DNA of 7,872 bases from Candidatus Nomurabacteria bacterium (GCA_023267315.1 JAHFNN010000040.1:1-7872); one strand, 5' to 3'; positions 1 to 6,183 are shown, counted from the stretch's first letter. Notes: generated from the sequence alone by a model not told the origin. Numbers and translations are program-made.

Positions 1-165
1 ATTACTTGAAACAATTTTTTTAAAGCTCAATTTTTTATTACAGAATCTTTGTATTAAAGACACTGGTAATAAAAACACAAAGCCATAAAGAAATATAAAT
101 AATTTCCAACTATAAGCTGTTAGAAGCATTAAGAGAACAAATCCTAAGACAAAGTTACCTACCAT
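1..165 (-). CDS. Partial small membrane protein, 5' end only
   Basis: An open minus-strand frame starts at the ATG read from 165 to 163 and stays open for 55 codons to the left edge of the window. The product begins MVGNFVLGFVLLMLL and has two hydrophobic stretches, about residues 3-16 and 22-38, split by the polar TAYSWK segment. A basic tail with RFCNKKLSFKK follows, so it looks like a two-helix or longer inner-membrane protein. An in-frame TGA lies seven codons upstream with no other start between, which fixes the ATG. A minus-strand TATAAT at 195-190 would give a leader of roughly 18 nt. There is no clear Shine-Dalgarno sequence. I do not recognise the family. The gene is divergent from atpC. 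It could be a chance frame in AT-rich DNA, but strong hydrophobicity together with a promoter-like box favours a real gene. Confidence 0.5.
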   Translation of the reverse strand, partial: MVGNFVLGFVLLMLLTAYSWKLFIFLYGFVFLLPVSLIQRFCNKKLSFKKIVSSN

Positions 166-189
166 GAAATTAAGATTTAGACTTCAGAT

Positions 190-195
190 ATTATA
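190..195 (-). promoter_or_regulatory. -10 box of the left-edge minus-strand gene
   Basis: The minus strand reads TATAAT from 195 to 190, a perfect sigma70-type -10 hexamer, 24 nt before the ATG at 165. No convincing -35 is seen. It lies only 5 bp from the atpC -10 candidate on the other strand, so the two promoters would be divergent and overlapping. Confidence 0.4.
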
Positions 196-200
196 TCAAA

Positions 201-206
201 TATATT
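201..206 (+). promoter_or_regulatory. Putative -10 box of atpC
   Basis: TATATT followed by AAAA directly precedes the atpC ATG at 211. A start site 6-7 nt after this box would fall on or just inside the start codon, implying a leaderless mRNA. No Shine-Dalgarno sequence is present. The surrounding DNA is very AT-rich, so a chance match is possible. Confidence 0.35.
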
Positions 207-210
207 AAAA

Positions 211-657
211 ATGTCAAACAAAATCCTAAAACTTAAAATCGTTACGCCAGAGAAAGTAGTACTTGAAGAAGAAGTGAATCAAGTGACTTTGCCGACCATC
301 GAGGGTGAAATCACAATTTTACCAGAACATATTCCTCTTATATCAGCACTCAAATCTGGTGATATTGTTGCTGTCTCCAATGATGAGCATATTCCATTTG
401 CTGTCTCTGGTGGATTTATCGAAGTAAAACGAATTGAAAATACGACTGAAGTGATTATTCTTGCAGATTTCGCTGAACCAGTAGCAAATATTACCGAGAG
501 CGAAATTGAGAAAGCAAAAGCAAAGGCCGAAGAACTCAAAAAACTTCAAGCAAAAGGTGAGATCGTAGACTTCGAGCACTTCGAAGCAGAGCTCGAACGC
601 TCCCTCAACCGCGTCAAAATCGCCGACAAGTGGCGTACTAAAAAATATAGAAAATAA
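211..657 (+). CDS. atpC: F-type ATP synthase epsilon subunit
   Basis: This is the epsilon subunit of the F1 central stalk. It couples gamma rotation to the Fo ring and in bacteria can inhibit ATP hydrolysis through its C-terminal helices. The 148-aa product, slightly longer than the usual 130-140, has the N-terminal ten-stranded beta-sandwich at about residues 5-88. The family signature GEITILPEHIPLISALKSG is at 32-50 and the FAVSGGFIEV segment at 63-72. The C-terminal helical hairpin spans about 94-138, with an AKAKAEELKKL first helix and a second helix at about 120-137, and ends in a basic tail. The protein is cytoplasmic and membrane-associated through F1Fo. atpC usually follows atpD, but here a minus-strand gene lies directly upstream, so it appears separated from the rest of the ATP synthase operon. 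The start is chosen because the fold begins immediately and a -10-like box ends 4 nt before it. Confidence 0.95.
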   Translation: MSNKILKLKIVTPEKVVLEEEVNQVTLPTIEGEITILPEHIPLISALKSGDIVAVSNDEHIPFAVSGGFIEVKRIENTTEVIILADFAEPVANITESEIEKAKAKAEELKKLQAKGEIVDFEHFEAELERSLNRVKIADKWRTKKYRK

Positions 658-683
658 TTAAAATAATTTTAGTGAATCACTGA

Positions 684-719
684 CCGTAAATAAGTAAGCG
701 GTCGTGAGCTTAAATACGG
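684..719. repeat. 36-nt hairpin repeat, copy A (downstream of the PaaX/Cas2-like gene)
   Basis: This is an imperfect inverted repeat with arms CCGTAAATAAG (684-694) and CTTAAATACGG (709-719). It has two A/A mismatches in the stem plus a possible T/G pair next to the loop. The loop carries AGCGGTCGTG at 697-706. Copy B at 1325-1360 is the same length and orientation and matches at 29 of 36 positions. Copy A lies 20 bp after the stop codon of the minus-strand gene and 26 bp after the atpC stop. No T-run follows on either strand, so it is not a normal intrinsic terminator. Confidence 0.8.
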
Positions 720-739
720 AATATAATAAAATTATAGAT

Positions 740-1303
740 TTAAGTTAATTTGAAGAACTTTCTTAAATCTGTATCATTGTCTACTTTTGCTGCAACTATA
801 TAGCGAATATTTTTTCCGAAATGATGATCTGTGCGTAAAAGTGCAATAAATTCTTCACAAGGATGGGGGTATATCCATAAACTTTTTTGCAACTGTATAA
901 AACCGTATTCTTTAAGCTCTGTACGGAACTGATCTCTTCGGCTTCTTAATTTCTCATAGACATCAAAACTAACAAGCCTCCATTTTTTGTCCCATTTTTT
1001 AGGGATAATTTTTTGCGTTTTTGCACGTCCCAATGCTTTTTCTCCTTCAGGTGTTAACTCGAGAAAATATTTACCATTTCTATTTTTTACTGAAATTTTC
1101 CTTTCTTTTATGAGACGAGATAAAGCTCGAGCATTGTTGTACGATTTATCATAGGATTCTTTACCAAAAATTTCTTCTGCTATGGGAATAAGCTGCGCAA
1201 CACCCGGCAGGGCAACAACGACACTAAACATGGCACCAGTAGCTAGTATTAGTAGGGCGGTTTTTGCAACCTTACTGACTCGCGTTTTTTGAAACTTACT
1301 CAT
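740..1303 (-). CDS. PaaX/Cas2-like winged-helix protein with N-terminal membrane segment
   Basis: The product has 187 aa. Residues 1-12 are basic and 13-38 are hydrophobic (TALLILATGAMFSVVVALPG), a probable membrane anchor. Residues about 45-97 look like a winged helix, with helices around YNNARALSRLIKERK and a wing ending in LELTPEGEKAL. Residues about 104-187 resemble the ferredoxin-like Cas2/PaaX central domain. The segment WRLVSFDVYEKLRSRRD has Asp114 where Cas2 carries its metal-binding aspartate, and it is followed by LKEYGFIQLQKSLWIYP and a closing strand RYIVAAKV. PaaX-type proteins are transcriptional repressors and true Cas2 is a CRISPR adaptation nuclease subunit. There is no cas1 or CRISPR array here, so a DNA-binding regulator or uncharacterised nuclease is likelier. 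The gene is bracketed by two hairpin repeats (684-719 and 1325-1360). The start at 1303 gives the full membrane segment and sits just behind a -10 box. I remember similar proteins as common in CPR genomes. Family assignment is fairly sure, function is not. Confidence 0.8.
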   Translation of the reverse strand: MSKFQKTRVSKVAKTALLILATGAMFSVVVALPGVAQLIPIAEEIFGKESYDKSYNNARALSRLIKERKISVKNRNGKYFLELTPEGEKALGRAKTQKIIPKKWDKKWRLVSFDVYEKLRSRRDQFRTELKEYGFIQLQKSLWIYPHPCEEFIALLRTDHHFGKNIRYIVAAKVDNDTDLRKFFKLT

Positions 1304-1309
1304 TTTTAT

Positions 1310-1337
1310 ATTGTAATCTTAAAACCGTAAATAACAA
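1310..1337 (-). promoter_or_regulatory. Putative promoter of the PaaX/Cas2-like gene, overlapping hairpin B
   Basis: The minus strand reads TTGTTA (1337-1332), a 16-nt spacer, then TACAAT (1315-1310), 6 nt before the ATG at 1303. The predicted start site lies at or next to the ATG, implying a leaderless mRNA. The -35 candidate lies inside the hairpin arm at 1325-1337, so a protein bound to the palindrome would block the promoter. Confidence 0.45.
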
Positions 1338-1360
1338 AGCGGTCGTGTTGTTATTTACGG
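1325..1360. repeat. 36-nt hairpin repeat, copy B (upstream of the PaaX/Cas2-like gene)
   Basis: This is a perfect 13-bp inverted repeat, CCGTAAATAACAA (1325-1337) with TTGTTATTTACGG (1348-1360), around the 10-nt loop AGCGGTCGTG (1338-1347). Compared with copy A, the loop is identical and the outer CCGTA/TACGG ends are conserved. The stem pair G-C in A is C-G in B (positions 11 and 26 of the repeat), a compensatory change. It begins 21 bp upstream of the start codon of the minus-strand gene. No terminator-like T-run follows. Confidence 0.85.
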
Positions 1361-1369
1361 GTACTTATT

Positions 1370-1385
1370 TGTGGAGTTTTCCACA
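1370..1385. promoter_or_regulatory. Short palindrome resembling paired DnaA boxes
   Basis: TGTGGA (1370-1375), a GTTT spacer and TCCACA (1380-1385) form a perfect 6-bp inverted repeat. The plus-strand 9-mer TTTTCCACA differs by one base from the DnaA box TTATCCACA, but the opposite half matches poorly. It lies between hairpin B and the -10 box of the large secreted protein, so it may instead be an operator for that gene. Confidence 0.25.
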
Positions 1386-1425
1386 GAAAAATATATTTCT
1401 AATTAATTTTTTATTTTGTTGGAGT

Positions 1426-1431
1426 TATAAT
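1426..1431 (+). promoter_or_regulatory. -10 box of the beta-helix/lipase gene
   Basis: A perfect TATAAT ends 8 nt before the ATG at 1440, so the transcript would have almost no leader. No good -35 hexamer is seen at the expected distance. A GGAG at 1421-1424 lies 15 nt from the ATG, too far for a normal Shine-Dalgarno sequence, and it would be upstream of the likely start site. Confidence 0.45.
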
Positions 1432-1439
1432 TTTTCATT

Positions 1440-4400
1440 ATGCGTACTATGCAATATAGACGTTTTCTTTTTTATGTAATTCAATTAGTTGTTGTTCTCT
1501 CATTTATTCCGATTGCAAATGTCGAAGCTTCTACTGATGTTACGGATTCTATATATGATGATACGGTATGGGATACTGCCGGAAGTCCTTATATTATTCA
1601 TGGAACTGTCAGTATTGGAAGAACACTTACAATACAACCTGGCACTGTAATTAAATTTACTCCTGGTTCGAGTATTGATGTGTGGGGAAGTGTTATAGCT
1701 CTCGGTACTTCAGATAATCCAATAATTGAAACTTCGTTTTATGATGATTCGATTTTTGGTGATACCAACAATGATGGTGCGGCAACAAGTTCTGCCGCCG
1801 GTGATTATACTGGATTTAATCTTGAAGTTGGATCACACGGCAATTTTGAGCACAATACTTTCTCATACGCCACAAAACCCATAGAGGCAGATTACCAAGC
1901 AAACTTTTCACATACAGTTAATACATTTCAAAATAATACACTCAACGGAATTATATTATCAGGATATGCAGGCAGTCTAAATTTAGAGCTTTCTGGAGGA
2001 GATGCCCCATACATACTTGCTGATGATTTATACATAGCTCCAGGCTATACGCTCACGCTTGATCCGGGTGTTGTATTGAAACCAGCTGAGTCCAATGTGT
2101 ACATAGAAATTTCAGGAACTATGACGGCTACTGGTACAGGAGTATCTCCTGTCGTTGTTACGGCGCTCGAAGATGACGTATGGGGAGGTGATACCAATAA
2201 CAACGGCCCGTCTGTTGTTGATTCTGTTTCAGGAGTGTGTTTTACAAATATTGGTTTTCATAATAAAACTGGAGAAATTTCAAATCTTAAACATTTTATT
2301 TATACGTGTTCTGATTATGGTATCAACTCTGATACACAGGCTCTCAATATTGAAGATAGTGATTTTTCACAAAAAAATGCGACTGTTTCTATCCAAAAAG
2401 GAACGATATCAATATCACAGAGTTCATTTCATAGTTTAGCAACTTCAGCAATCAATTCATTATTAAATTCTATGGTTACTGTTTTAGATTCTACAATTGA
2501 TGCAGTAAAAAATGCCGGGGTGCTAAGTTATGGACACTCTCTAATTGATGTTAAAAATACTTCGATAAAGAATTTTAATTTGAGTGGCAGTGGTGTGCAT
2601 CTTGTTGATCATTCAAAAGCGATACTGACTGATGTGACTATCGATTCAGCATTCAATGGTGTTTCTATAAATAATAGCTCAACCCTCGAGGCAAAACGCG
2701 TTACGATTTCTAATATGCGGAATGCGGGTATTATGAATAAAGGTGGGGATACCACTACAAATAGTTCTATCACACTAAAAAATAGTGAAATTAAAAATAA
2801 CAATATCGGATTTTCTTCAACAAAGTATTCTACGCTCGATATTTCAGATAATAGTTTCCACGATAATACCGTGGGTGTTTCGGTTTCTGATATTGTTGAT
2901 CAAGATTTTCGAAACAATTGGTGGGGAAGTGTCACGGGCCCAAAACATAAGAATAATCCATCTGGGAGTGGAGATATTGTGACTGATCATGTTCTTTATA
3001 CTCCATGGCTTACTGAAGCGCCATTGCTGACTACCGGCCCTTCGAATATATTATTTATTCCAGGTATTCAAGGTAGTCGTCTATATAAAAAGCGTGTATT
3101 TTTTAATACCGAAGATCAATTATGGGAACCAAATACAAATTCTGATGTTTCAGATTTGTCGATGGATACTGATGGTGCAAGTTTAGATAACAATATTTAT
3201 GGGCGCGATATTATTGATCAAGCGAATGTGATATTGCCGACAGAGAAAATATACAAGAGTATTATGGAATCATTTGATGCATTGGTAGCCGATAAGAAGA
3301 TTCATCGCTGGGCAGCTGTACCATATGATTGGCGTTTTTCTCCAGAATATGTTGTCACTCATGGAGTGTTGAATAAAGATGGTAACCTTTCATATATTCA
3401 AGATATACCAGACGGTCAATTGCCGTATATGATTGATACGTTGAAAGAACTTTCGCATGATTCATTAAGTGGAAAAGTTGCAATCGTAACACATTCAAAT
3501 GGTGGACTTGTCGCAAAAGCACTCATTAAAAAACTTGAAGAGATGAACAATGCTGGGGAAAATAATCTCATTACAAAAATTGATAAAGTGATTATGGTTG
3601 CTGCGCCGGAAGTGGGGACACCACAGGCGGCTGCGGCGCTTTTGCATGGATCCGGCACGTCTCTTGGCTGGAGTGGCCTTTTTCTAAGCTCTACCGTAGC
3701 ACGAGAATTTGCTAAGAATGTTCCTGGTACTTATGCATTACTACCATCAGCACAATATTTCAATCATATTTTGAATTCAGTAATCACATTCAATCCTTCG
3801 GTGGATGTTGTCGCTAATTTTCGTTCTGTATATGGAAATGCAATTTCAACATTTTTGCAATTCCAAAATTTCTTACTCGGGTCTCTTGATGGGCGCTCAA
3901 ATCCACTTCCCGCCGATACACTCGTGCCAGCAGTTTTAAATCAGACACTTATTACTCGCGCCAATTCGTTGCATGATGCAATAGACGCATACCATATTCC
4001 AAAAGAAATTCCAGTATATGAAATAGCTGGTTGGGGGTTACCGACACTCTCTGGTATTGAGTACGGTTCAAAAAATGAATGTGGATTCGCAAATGGAAAA
4101 CTTATTTGCCAAGATTTATTAGATGAAACTCCGCTTATAACCCATGATGGAGACAAGACAGTTCTCTCACCAAGTGCCACTTTTTCTTCTTCAAATTCAA
4201 CTACGTACTATGCTGATTTATCAGGAGGTACTATAAATCATGCCAATATATTTGAACTCGATCCACTTCGGACATTTATTCAAAATATCGCAACAGGTAG
4301 CACTGATATTCCTTCTGGAATTTCATTAACAAAGCCGTCGTATACTGATGATCTTTTCATCTCAGTCCATTCACCGGTCGCGATTGACGCATATGATAGC

Positions 4401-5015
4401 GATGGAAATCATACGGGAATCATTCCTAGTACGTTGCCGGATTTTCATCAAGCAGAAGAGAAGATTACACGTTCGGCATATATGGAATTTGGTGAAGGAA
4501 AATACATAGCACTGCCGGTCGGAAAGAATTATCAGATACAAATTACAGGACTTGGATTTGGTACGTTTAGTTTTGTGAAAGAGCATACTGTAAATGATAA
4601 AAAAGTAGACAGTGTCACATTCGCGGATATTTCTACGAGTCCGTTTATGAAAGCAATCATCACGATAGATACGACTGGTTCTATTATTTCGTTCACTGAA
4701 GATATCGACGGAGATGGGAGTACTGATGCTACATTCCAAAGCGGATCACAATTTGATCCAATACTGTATCTGCAACTCATGAAGAAATCCGTTATTGCAC
4801 TCAAGCTACCCAAAAATACTGAACGAGATCTCTTGCGGAAAATTGATGCCGCGATAAAATTGATACAAAAGAATAAGATAAAGAGTGTGAGTATAAAGAT
4901 GCTTGATTTACTTAATGCACTTTCAAAAACAAAAGGCAAAATAGGTAAAATGAGTGATGCAGATAAACAAGCGCTTGCGCTCATGCTTGATACATTTCTA
5001 AATAATTTGAATTAA
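1440..5015 (+). CDS. Secreted beta-helix protein with LCAT-like lipase domain
   Basis: The product has 1191 aa. A signal peptide covers about residues 1-30 (RR, a hydrophobic core to IPIANVEAS). Residues about 45-500 are parallel beta-helix repeats rich in Asn, Ser and Thr. An early unit (49-116) recurs at 189-257, with PYIIHGT..LTIQPGTVIK matching PYILADD..LTLDPGVVLK. The helix ends in a typical NNWWGSVTGP cap (492-501). Residues about 535-950 form an alpha/beta hydrolase of the LCAT/PGAP1 lipase type. It has an oxyanion-side PGIQGSRL (541-548), YDWRFSP (629-635), nucleophile elbow THSNGG with Ser686, VAAPEVGTP (720-728), GDKTV with probable Asp905, and probable His934 in INHANIFE. After it come a beta-rich region, a calcium-loop-like DIDGDGSTD (1088-1096), and a Lys-rich helical tail (about 1105-1191). 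No sortase motif is visible. The expected role is an exported acyl-ester hydrolase or acyltransferase displayed on, or released from, the cell. The substrate is unknown; lipid scavenging or attack on a host envelope is only inference. ATG at 1449 is an alternative start. Confidence 0.85.
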   Translation: MRTMQYRRFLFYVIQLVVVLSFIPIANVEASTDVTDSIYDDTVWDTAGSPYIIHGTVSIGRTLTIQPGTVIKFTPGSSIDVWGSVIALGTSDNPIIETSFYDDSIFGDTNNDGAATSSAAGDYTGFNLEVGSHGNFEHNTFSYATKPIEADYQANFSHTVNTFQNNTLNGIILSGYAGSLNLELSGGDAPYILADDLYIAPGYTLTLDPGVVLKPAESNVYIEISGTMTATGTGVSPVVVTALEDDVWGGDTNNNGPSVVDSVSGVCFTNIGFHNKTGEISNLKHFIYTCSDYGINSDTQALNIEDSDFSQKNATVSIQKGTISISQSSFHSLATSAINSLLNSMVTVLDSTIDAVKNAGVLSYGHSLIDVKNTSIKNFNLSGSGVHLVDHSKAILTDVTIDSAFNGVSINNSSTLEAKRVTISNMRNAGIMNKGGDTTTNSSITLKNSEIKNNNIGFSSTKYSTLDISDNSFHDNTVGVSVSDIVDQDFRNNWWGSVTGPKHKNNPSGSGDIVTDHVLYTPWLTEAPLLTTGPSNILFIPGIQGSRLYKKRVFFNTEDQLWEPNTNSDVSDLSMDTDGASLDNNIYGRDIIDQANVILPTEKIYKSIMESFDALVADKKIHRWAAVPYDWRFSPEYVVTHGVLNKDGNLSYIQDIPDGQLPYMIDTLKELSHDSLSGKVAIVTHSNGGLVAKALIKKLEEMNNAGENNLITKIDKVIMVAAPEVGTPQAAAALLHGSGTSLGWSGLFLSSTVAREFAKNVPGTYALLPSAQYFNHILNSVITFNPSVDVVANFRSVYGNAISTFLQFQNFLLGSLDGRSNPLPADTLVPAVLNQTLITRANSLHDAIDAYHIPKEIPVYEIAGWGLPTLSGIEYGSKNECGFANGKLICQDLLDETPLITHDGDKTVLSPSATFSSSNSTTYYADLSGGTINHANIFELDPLRTFIQNIATGSTDIPSGISLTKPSYTDDLFISVHSPVAIDAYDSDGNHTGIIPSTLPDFHQAEEKITRSAYMEFGEGKYIALPVGKNYQIQITGLGFGTFSFVKEHTVNDKKVDSVTFADISTSPFMKAIITIDTTGSIISFTEDIDGDGSTDATFQSGSQFDPILYLQLMKKSVIALKLPKNTERDLLRKIDAAIKLIQKNKIKSVSIKMLDLLNALSKTKGKIGKMSDADKQALALMLDTFLNNLN

Positions 5016-5048
5016 GCTGTTGTTATGTAGTAGCTAAAGTGAACCAAT

Positions 5049-5075
5049 TTGCATGACCTATGCGTATGCTATAAT
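5049..5075 (+). promoter_or_regulatory. Promoter of the 88-aa envelope protein gene
   Basis: An extended -10 element TGCTATAAT (5067-5075) lies 30 nt before the ATG at 5106, giving a leader of about 24 nt. A weak -35 candidate TTGCAT (5049-5054) has a short 15-nt spacer, so the extended -10 probably dominates. Very similar TGCTATAAT is used upstream of dnaJ. Confidence 0.6.
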
Positions 5076-5105
5076 TAGACATTATCAATAAACAATAAAA
5101 AGCAT

Positions 5106-5372
5106 ATGAATACAAAACAAAAAGGTAACGGACTTACAGTGATTATTATCATTGTTGCCATCCTTGTTCTTGCGTTTCTTATATATAAGTTGAAATCTAA
5201 TACCAAATCCATTACGCCTACGAATGCTAATGGTGCACAATCAGGACAAATGCAAGCAGCATCTGTCGATTCTGATTTGACTAAGGTCGACGCGAGTTTG
5301 AATGGTCTTACTCAAGATTCTGCAAGTATTGATGGGAGCTTAAATGATCAAGCTGTCGCACAGCCGCAATAA
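5106..5372 (+). CDS. Small single-pass membrane protein with Ser/Asp-rich exposed tail
   Basis: The product has 88 aa. After a short polar, basic N-terminus (MNTKQKGNG), residues about 10-28 form one strongly hydrophobic helix (LTVIIIIVAILVLAFLIYKL), then KSNTK. There is no AxA cleavage site, so this looks like a membrane anchor rather than a cleaved signal. Residues 33-50 are a Gly/Asn/Gln linker. Residues about 53-81 form an amphipathic heptad-like segment, DSDLTKVDASLNGLTQ followed by DSASIDGSLNDQ, in which an S/D-x-L-N pattern recurs. The tail would face outside. It lies 49 bp upstream of a secreted helical protein on the same strand and may work with it. I do not know a named family; small anchored proteins with this type of tail seem familiar from CPR genomes, but that is memory, not a match. 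Confidence 0.75.
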   Translation: MNTKQKGNGLTVIIIIVAILVLAFLIYKLKSNTKSITPTNANGAQSGQMQAASVDSDLTKVDASLNGLTQDSASIDGSLNDQAVAQPQ

Positions 5373-5402
5373 TTGAGTCAGTCGTACGTCACTATGTATT
5401 AT
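5373..5402 (+). promoter_or_regulatory. Possible promoter of the secreted helical protein
   Basis: TTGAGT (5373-5378), an 18-nt spacer and TATTAT (5397-5402) lie in the 49-bp gap between the two small envelope genes and would give a leader of about 13 nt. Cotranscription from the promoter at 5070 is equally possible, because no terminator separates the genes. Confidence 0.35.
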
Positions 5403-5421
5403 TAGTAGTACACACATTATT

Positions 5422-6171
5422 ATGAAATATAAAAATATAAAAATACTTTTAGGAAGTTTGATTATGGCATTGTTTGTTTTTGGTGCGTCTGCGGGAGCTG
5501 TTTCTGCGGCAACCACTAGTAACACTGCAAAAAATGCCGCAAAGATTACTGAGTTTAAGGCAAAGGCCGATCAGGAAATCAATCGTCGTGTTGTGGTGCT
5601 CAACAATGTTATTAGTACCGCAAACAATATGAAGAAGATTTCAGACACTGATAAGGCTTCACTTATTGCTATTGCACAAAAAAATATTGATGATTTGACT
5701 GCACTTAAGACAAAGATTGATGCAGATGTTGACTTGGCTACGATCAAGACTGATCGTGCTGGTATCACAAAATCATATCGTATATTCATGTTGATCGTTC
5801 CAAAGATCCACATACTTGCTGCAGCTGATCGAATTGAAGCAACAACAGATCTTATGAATGGTGTTGTTACAAAGATTACTGCAAAGATTGCAACAGCTCA
5901 GGCTGCTGGTAAAGATGTAACAACATTAAATACCGTACTTGCTGAAATGCAGGCGAAAATTGCTGATGCAAATACACAAGCAGAAAAAGCAAAGACCGCA
6001 GTATTGACACTTGTTCCAGATAATGGAGATAAGACAGCAATGACTGCAAATGGCGCTGCGCTTAAAACAGGAAAGGGGTTCATTAAAGCAGGACAGGACG
6101 ATTTGAAAGTTTCTCGTACTGATGTTGAGACGATTCGCACCGGCCTAAAGGCTCTCGGGTTTAATCTCTAG
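5422..6171 (+). CDS. Secreted alpha-helical protein of unknown function
   Basis: The product has 249 aa. It has a clear Sec signal peptide: basic MKYKNIKI, hydrophobic core LLGSLIMALFVFGASAG, and cleavage near VSA-A at residue 29 or 30. The mature part is almost entirely helix-forming, rich in Ala, Lys, Asp, Thr and Ile, with no Trp and no Cys. Segments 43-110 (FKAKADQEINRRVVVLNNVI onward) and 134-195 (repeated ITAKIATAQAAGKD and AKIADANTQAEKAK patterns) look like long antiparallel coiled coils. A slightly hydrophobic turn (RIFMLIVPKIHILAAADR, 120-137) joins them. The C-terminal region (205-249) continues with KTGKGFIKAGQDDLKVSRTDVE. It resembles a helical-bundle or coiled-coil surface protein, and I do not recognise a named family. 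A strong terminator follows 12 bp after the stop. It is probably a partner of the 88-aa anchored protein upstream. Confidence 0.8.
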   Translation: MKYKNIKILLGSLIMALFVFGASAGAVSAATTSNTAKNAAKITEFKAKADQEINRRVVVLNNVISTANNMKKISDTDKASLIAIAQKNIDDLTALKTKIDADVDLATIKTDRAGITKSYRIFMLIVPKIHILAAADRIEATTDLMNGVVTKITAKIATAQAAGKDVTTLNTVLAEMQAKIADANTQAEKAKTAVLTLVPDNGDKTAMTANGAALKTGKGFIKAGQDDLKVSRTDVETIRTGLKALGFNL

Positions 6172-6183
6172 ATTCTAAAAATG

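Noticed and set aside
684..719. Copy A as the intrinsic terminator of atpC
   Set aside because: The stem is AT-rich with two mismatches, the loop is about 14 nt, and no T-run follows on either strand.
684..1360. The two hairpins as a degenerate CRISPR array with a neighbouring cas2
   Set aside because: Only two copies exist, about 640 bp apart with a whole gene between them, so there is no repeat-spacer pattern. cas1 is absent and the protein has a winged helix and membrane segment unlike a standard Cas2.
684..1360. Insertion sequence of the IS200/IS605 type
   Set aside because: The encoded protein shows no HUH motif and no Y1 transposase-like tyrosine context, and I see no DDE or serine recombinase features. 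Hairpin flanking alone is not enough to call a transposon.
4371..4739. 122-codon minus-strand frame
   Set aside because: It is antisense to the C-terminal beta region of the same gene, with Arg/Ser/Cys-rich composition and no recognisable domain.
4532..4984. 150-codon open frame on the minus strand
   Set aside because: It lies antisense within the large secreted-protein gene, whose frame is continuous with a recognisable domain order. The antisense product has low-complexity Ser/Ile/Phe composition, as expected for a shadow frame, and no promoter or start signal.
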